DNA of 64,000 nt from DATJLY01 sp035532935. GTDB taxonomy: Bacteria; Pseudomonadota; Alphaproteobacteria; ATCC43930; CGMCC-115725. Positions 60,793 through 64,000 of the stretch are shown piece after piece. Every line of letters starts with the position of its first letter. Positions within the stretch are counted from its first letter, which is position 1. The stretch is from positions 22,523-86,522 of the forward strand of contig DATKQE010000078.1 of assembly GCA_035532935.1 (NCBI GenBank), written 5' to 3'. Under the pieces are notes generated by a model, which saw only the letters and a list, made by a program, of their open reading frames with translations, ran no database searches and was not told the DNA's origin. A program made the position numbers and the translations under genes.

Positions 60793-62283
60793 ATGAAGAT
60801 CGCTTTCGCGGCGCCGCGGCTGCCGCACACGGGAACGGTGGCGGTTCCGGTGGCGGAGGAGCGGGTGCTGCTGGCCACGGCCAAGCGGCTCGATGCGGAA
60901 AGCGGTGGCATGATCGAGCGCGCCATGGCGGCGAGCCGCTTCAAGGGCAAGGGTGACGAGACGCTCACGGTGCTGGCGCCTGCGCATCTCGAGCTGGGCC
61001 GCGTGCTGCTCTACGGCATCGGCAAGGAAGGCGGCGGCGAGCGCGGCGCGTGGCAGAACCGCGGCGGCGGCATCGTCGCGCAGCTCAATGCGGCGGGCGT
61101 GAAGCAGGCGGCGGTGGTGATCGATCACGCCGGCGCGGACGAGGCGGCGGTTGCCGCCGATGTCGCCTTCGGGGTCAAGCTCCGCTCCTACCGCTTCGAC
61201 AAGTACCGCACCAAGGAGAAGCCGGAGAAGAAGCCGTCGCTCGAGGAGCTGACCATCCTGGTCGAGGACCCGGCCGCCGCGCGGCGCGCGTTCCAGCCGC
61301 TCGAGAAGGTCGCCGAGGCGGTGTTCTTCAGCCGCGACATCATTTCCGAGCCGGCCAATGTCATCTATCCCGAGAGCCTCGCCGAGGCGGCGCGCGGGCT
61401 CGAGAAATTCGGCGTCGAGGTCGAGGTGCTCGACGAGCGCCAGATGAAGAAGCTCGGCATGAACGCGCTGCTCGGCGTCGGCCAGGGCAGCGCGCGCCCG
61501 CCGCGCCTCGTCGTGATGCAGTGGAAGGGTCACGCCAAGGCCCGGAACCCCGCTCCCGTCGCTTTCGTCGGCAAGGGCGTGACCTTCGACACCGGCGGCA
61601 TCTCGATCAAGCCCGCCGGCGGCATGGAGGATATGAAGTGGGATATGGCCGGGGCGGGCGTGGTCATCGGCCTGATGCGGGCGCTGGCCGCGCGCAAGGC
61701 CAGGGTCAACGCGGTGGGGATCGCCGGCCTGGTCGAGAACATGCCGTCGGGCTCGGCGCAGCGCCCCGGCGACATCGTCACCTCGCTGTCGGGCCAGACC
61801 ATCGAGGTGATCAACACCGACGCCGAGGGCCGGCTCGTCCTTGCCGACGCGCTTGCCTATTGCCAGAACCGCTTCAAGCCGCAGCTCATGATCGATCTCG
61901 CGACGCTCACCGGCGCGATCATCGTCGCCCTCGGCCACGAGCATGCCGGGCTCTATGCCAACAACGACGAGCTGGCCGAGCGTCTCCTCGCCGCGGGCCG
62001 CGGCGTCGGCGAGAAGCTGTGGCGCATGCCCTTGGCCGAGGCCTATGACAAGCTGATCGACAGCGATGCCGCCGACGTCAAGAACATCGGCGGCCGCGAG
62101 GCCGGCAGCATCACCGCGGCGCAGTTCCTGCAGCGCTTCGTCGACAAGGTGCCGTGGGCGCATCTCGACATCGCCGGCACGACCTGGTCGAAGAAGGACG
62201 CTGCCACCGTGCCCAAGGGCGCGACCGCGTTCGGCCTGCGCCTGCTCGACCGCTTCGTCGCCGAGTATTACGAAGAGCCGTGA
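60793..62283 (+). CDS. pepA: Leucyl aminopeptidase PepA
   Basis: PepA is an M17 dizinc aminopeptidase that trims N-terminal residues in the cytosol. The 496-residue protein has the catalytic C-terminal domain with VGKGVTFDTGGISIKP, the MDMxGA-like WDMAGAGVV, and the M17 signature NTDAEGRLVLADAL. GAAGGAGCG precedes the ATG. Its stop overlaps the holC GTG start. Confidence 0.97.
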   Translation: MKIAFAAPRLPHTGTVAVPVAEERVLLATAKRLDAESGGMIERAMAASRFKGKGDETLTVLAPAHLELGRVLLYGIGKEGGGERGAWQNRGGGIVAQLNAAGVKQAAVVIDHAGADEAAVAADVAFGVKLRSYRFDKYRTKEKPEKKPSLEELTILVEDPAAARRAFQPLEKVAEAVFFSRDIISEPANVIYPESLAEAARGLEKFGVEVEVLDERQMKKLGMNALLGVGQGSARPPRLVVMQWKGHAKARNPAPVAFVGKGVTFDTGGISIKPAGGMEDMKWDMAGAGVVIGLMRALAARKARVNAVGIAGLVENMPSGSAQRPGDIVTSLSGQTIEVINTDAEGRLVLADALAYCQNRFKPQLMIDLATLTGAIIVALGHEHAGLYANNDELAERLLAAGRGVGEKLWRMPLAEAYDKLIDSDAADVKNIGGREAGSITAAQFLQRFVDKVPWAHLDIAGTTWSKKDAATVPKGATAFGLRLLDRFVAEYYEEP

Positions 62284-62735
62284 GCGAGGTCGGCTTCTAC
62301 CACCTTGGCACCACCCCGCTCGAGCGCGCGCTGCCGCGGCTGCTGGAGCGCGCGCTGGCCGAGGGCCATCGCGCCGTGGTGATCGCGGGATCGGCGGAAC
62401 GCGTGGCGGCGCTCGATGCGCTGCTGTGGACCTATAGCGATGCGAGCTTCCTGCCGCACGGCGCCGTGCGCGACGGCACCGAGCCGCGCCAGCCGATCTG
62501 GCTCACCACCGCGGACGAGAATCCCAACGGCGCCACCATGCTGGTGCTGGTGGACGGCGCCGCGAGCGCGCAGCTCGCTGGCTTCCGTCGTGTCTGCGAC
62601 CTGTTCGACGGCAACGACGAGGCCGCGGTCGCGGCGGCGCGGGCGCGCTGGCGCGCGGCCAAGGCGGCGGGCCACGACCTCGTCTATTGGCGCCAGACCG
62701 CGACCGGTTGGGACCGGCGCGGCGGCGACGGTTGA
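62280..62735 (+). CDS. holC: DNA polymerase III chi subunit
   Basis: Chi links the clamp loader to single-strand binding protein. It has 151 residues, GTG start overlapping the pepA stop (GTGA). The protein begins VSEVGFYHLGTTPLERALPRLL and includes FLPHGAVRDGTEPRQPIWLT and VCDLFDGNDEAAVAAAR, the usual HolC blocks. The pepA-holC-ndk order is standard in alphaproteobacteria. Confidence 0.95.
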   Translation: MSEVGFYHLGTTPLERALPRLLERALAEGHRAVVIAGSAERVAALDALLWTYSDASFLPHGAVRDGTEPRQPIWLTTADENPNGATMLVLVDGAASAQLAGFRRVCDLFDGNDEAAVAAARARWRAAKAAGHDLVYWRQTATGWDRRGGDG

Positions 62736-62796
62736 TGGCGGCAGCGCCCGCGGCTATAACCGCGGCCATTTCGCGCGCGAGGGAGTAGCGGCGTCC

Positions 62797-63219
62797 ATGG
62801 CCCTGGAACGAACTTTGTCGATCATCAAGCCGGATGCGACGCGGCGGAACCTCACCGGCTTGATCAATGCCCGGCTCGAGCAGCACGGGCTGCGCATCAT
62901 CGCCCAGAAGCGGCTGCACCTGACGCGGGCCCAGGCCGAGGCGTTCTATGCCGTGCATCGCGCGCGGCCGTTCTTCGCCAGCCTCGTCGCCTTCATGTCG
63001 TCGGGCCCGGTCGTGGCCCAGGTGCTCGAGGGCGAGAATGCGGTCGCGCGCAACCGCGACGCGATGGGCGCGACCGACCCGGCCAAGGCCGCCCCCGGCA
63101 CCATCCGCAAGGACTTCGCCGAAAACATCGAGGCGAATTCGGTCCACGGCTCCGATTCGCCCGATAACGCCGCCGCCGAGATCGCGTTCTTCTTCAGCGA
63201 CCTCGACATCTGCCCCTGA
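62797..63219 (+). CDS. ndk: Nucleoside diphosphate kinase
   Basis: Ndk balances nucleoside triphosphates by ping-pong phosphotransfer. It has 140 residues. The phospho-accepting histidine is H117 in NSVHGSDSPDNAAAEI, and TLSIIKPDATRRNL opens the protein. A GAGGGAGTAG site precedes the ATG. Confidence 0.98.
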   Translation: MALERTLSIIKPDATRRNLTGLINARLEQHGLRIIAQKRLHLTRAQAEAFYAVHRARPFFASLVAFMSSGPVVAQVLEGENAVARNRDAMGATDPAKAAPGTIRKDFAENIEANSVHGSDSPDNAAAEIAFFFSDLDICP

Positions 63220-63238
63220 GGGGCCGGCGCCGCGCCTG

Positions 63239-63364
63239 CTACAGCAGGAAATACGCCATCAGCACAAGCACGATGATGATGAGGCCGACCACCCAGCGCA
63301 TCAGGCGGCCGAAGGCCAGCCAGGTCTTGAGGTGGCGCCGATATTCCTGGTCCGTCATCGCCAT
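63239..63364 (-). CDS. Small membrane protein, 41 aa, possible aa3-type CoxIV
   Basis: A 41-residue protein with a charged N-terminal half (MTDQEYRRHLKTWLAFGRLM) and a single C-terminal membrane helix (VVGLIIIVLVLMAYFLL). This layout matches the tiny subunit IV of alphaproteobacterial aa3-type cytochrome oxidase, but the motif match is weak and no cox genes are in the window. AAGGACG lies 12 bases upstream of the first ATG. It is convergent with ndk. Confidence 0.6.
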   Translation of the reverse strand: MAMTDQEYRRHLKTWLAFGRLMRWVVGLIIIVLVLMAYFLL

Positions 63365-63573
63365 GGTCGCGTCGTCCTTGGTTGCGCGGCGCGACCATAA
63401 CGAATTGATCGCGCTTGGCAAGCTTGGCGCGCCGGAATGACCGGCGGACACCGGCATTTCCTGCCGGGCGGCGGAAACTGCCGCGGCCCTGCGGCGCGCC
63501 GGGCGGCTGGAACGGCCGGATCGAAACCGGCCCGGGAATTGCAGCGCCACCGGCGAAACGGCCGGAGTGTCCC

Positions 63574-64000
63574 ATGATTGCCAGTTCATCCAACGCCGCC
63601 GCGCAGTTGTGGTCGATGTGGCAGTCGCCCGGCGGGACGAATGCCGCCGGCAGCGGCAGCGCCGCTTCATCCGGATTCGCCTCGTTCGTTCCCTGCGATT
63701 CGTCGTCCGGTGCGGCGGCGGCGACACCAGGAGCGACATCCGGTGCGCCGGTTTCGCTGCCGAACAATCTCATGCTGCTGCTGCAGGGTGGCGGCGGCGC
63801 CACATCCGGAAGCACCGCCGCCGGCGGGTCGAGCGATCCGTCGCTCGCCGGTCTCGCCGGCGAGTTGCAGTCGATCCTCGGCCAGATCGCCAATGACCTG
63901 GCCACGACCGGCGCCAACCCGACCACGACCGGCGCCACCGCGGCCAGCGATGCGGCGCAGCAATCCGCCGCGCCCTTTCGCCACCATCATCACCATCACT
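63574..64000 (+). CDS. Ser/Ala/Gly-rich secreted-type protein with His tract, 3' truncated
   Basis: The frame from ATG 63574 runs open to the window end (142 codons seen). The protein starts MIASSSNAAAQLWSMWQSPG, continues with low-complexity Ser/Gly/Ala/Thr stretches, contains a short helix LAGELQSILGQIANDLATTG, and reaches FRHHHHHH at the window edge. No Sec signal is evident. Proteins of this style, with a C-terminal histidine cluster, occur in alphaproteobacteria without known function; metal binding is plausible. The His codons are mixed CAC/CAT and are native sequence. Confidence 0.6.
   Translation, partial: MIASSSNAAAQLWSMWQSPGGTNAAGSGSAASSGFASFVPCDSSSGAAAATPGATSGAPVSLPNNLMLLLQGGGGATSGSTAAGGSSDPSLAGLAGELQSILGQIANDLATTGANPTTTGATAASDAAQQSAAPFRHHHHHH

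Noticed and set aside
63418..63442. Adjacent rare-cutter restriction sites suggesting a cloning junction
   Set aside because: The surrounding sequence continues with the same composition and no vector features; chance occurrence in GC-rich DNA.
63980..64000. Run of six His codons as a possible vector-derived affinity tag
   Set aside because: It lies inside a native-looking low-complexity frame with Ser/Gly/Ala tracts and no vector sequence around it; natural His clusters occur in such proteins.

Overview
The window is high-GC bacterial chromosome, densely coding on both strands, with no tRNA, rRNA or CRISPR array that I can see. Gene content and order point to an alphaproteobacterium, most like a Rhodospirillales-type soil or water heterotroph. 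The evidence is the block rpsF-rpsR-rplI, dnaB-alr-mlaE-mlaF-radA-cvpA-purF, the fabD-fabG-acpP-fabF-mltG-yicC-gmk series, the lptF-lptG-lptD-surA-pdxA-rsmA series, and pepA-holC-ndk. I cannot name a genus.

Layout. 1-4.1 kb: a reduced iron-sulfur/tRNA-thiolation operon (iscR-type regulator, short NifS-type cysteine desulfurase, iscA, a shrunken HscA-like Hsp70 fragment, ISC ferredoxin, mnmA). iscU and hscB are absent from it. 4.1-9.0 kb: a RidA protein, then on the minus strand a creatinase-fold M24 protein that has lost its metal ligands, a MetE-core-like methyltransferase, a MATE exporter with its own promoter and twin operator-like repeats, and a MaoC hydratase. 9.1-16.4 kb: a DUF1993 protein, a palindromic interspersed repeat, a four-gene acyl-CoA operon (CoA ligase, thiolase, two acyl-CoA dehydrogenases), an EamA transporter and two orphan genes. 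16.4-32 kb: an accessory catabolic stretch with threonine aldolase, TauD oxygenase, quinone reductase, arylmalonate-decarboxylase/maleate-isomerase-fold protein, DpgC-type oxygenase, PaaK, MFS exporter, group D flavin monooxygenase, spermidine-synthase-like protein, a split ThDP decarboxylase, an amidase, an M20 hydrolase and a FAH-family enzyme.

32-44.6 kb: housekeeping genes on the minus strand: ribosomal proteins S6/S18/L9, DnaB, Alr, the Mla lipid transport pair, RadA, CvpA and a 4Fe-4S type PurF. A luciferase-like oxidoreductase and a CFA synthase lie between rplI and dnaB. 44.7-45.05 kb: a 350-bp insertion with 12-bp terminal inverted repeats and a perfect 15-bp flanking duplication sits directly upstream of the rpsF promoter. 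45.1-51.4 kb: a lipoprotein, then the fatty-acid synthesis, MltG, YicC and Gmk genes. 51.4-59.1 kb: the LPS-export, SurA, PdxA and RsmA operon on the minus strand. 59.2-64 kb: a large polytopic membrane protein, PepA, HolC, Ndk, a 41-residue membrane protein, and a His-rich protein cut by the window end.

How it fits together: most of the window is conserved core (translation, envelope, fatty acids, replication) interrupted by catabolic islands. The most interesting candidates are the mini-HscA inside the collapsed ISC operon, the possible arylacetate pathway in which PaaK, DpgC and a two-subunit ThDP decarboxylase could act in sequence, the ligand-less M24 protein paired with a MetE-like protein, and the small insertion upstream of rpsF.
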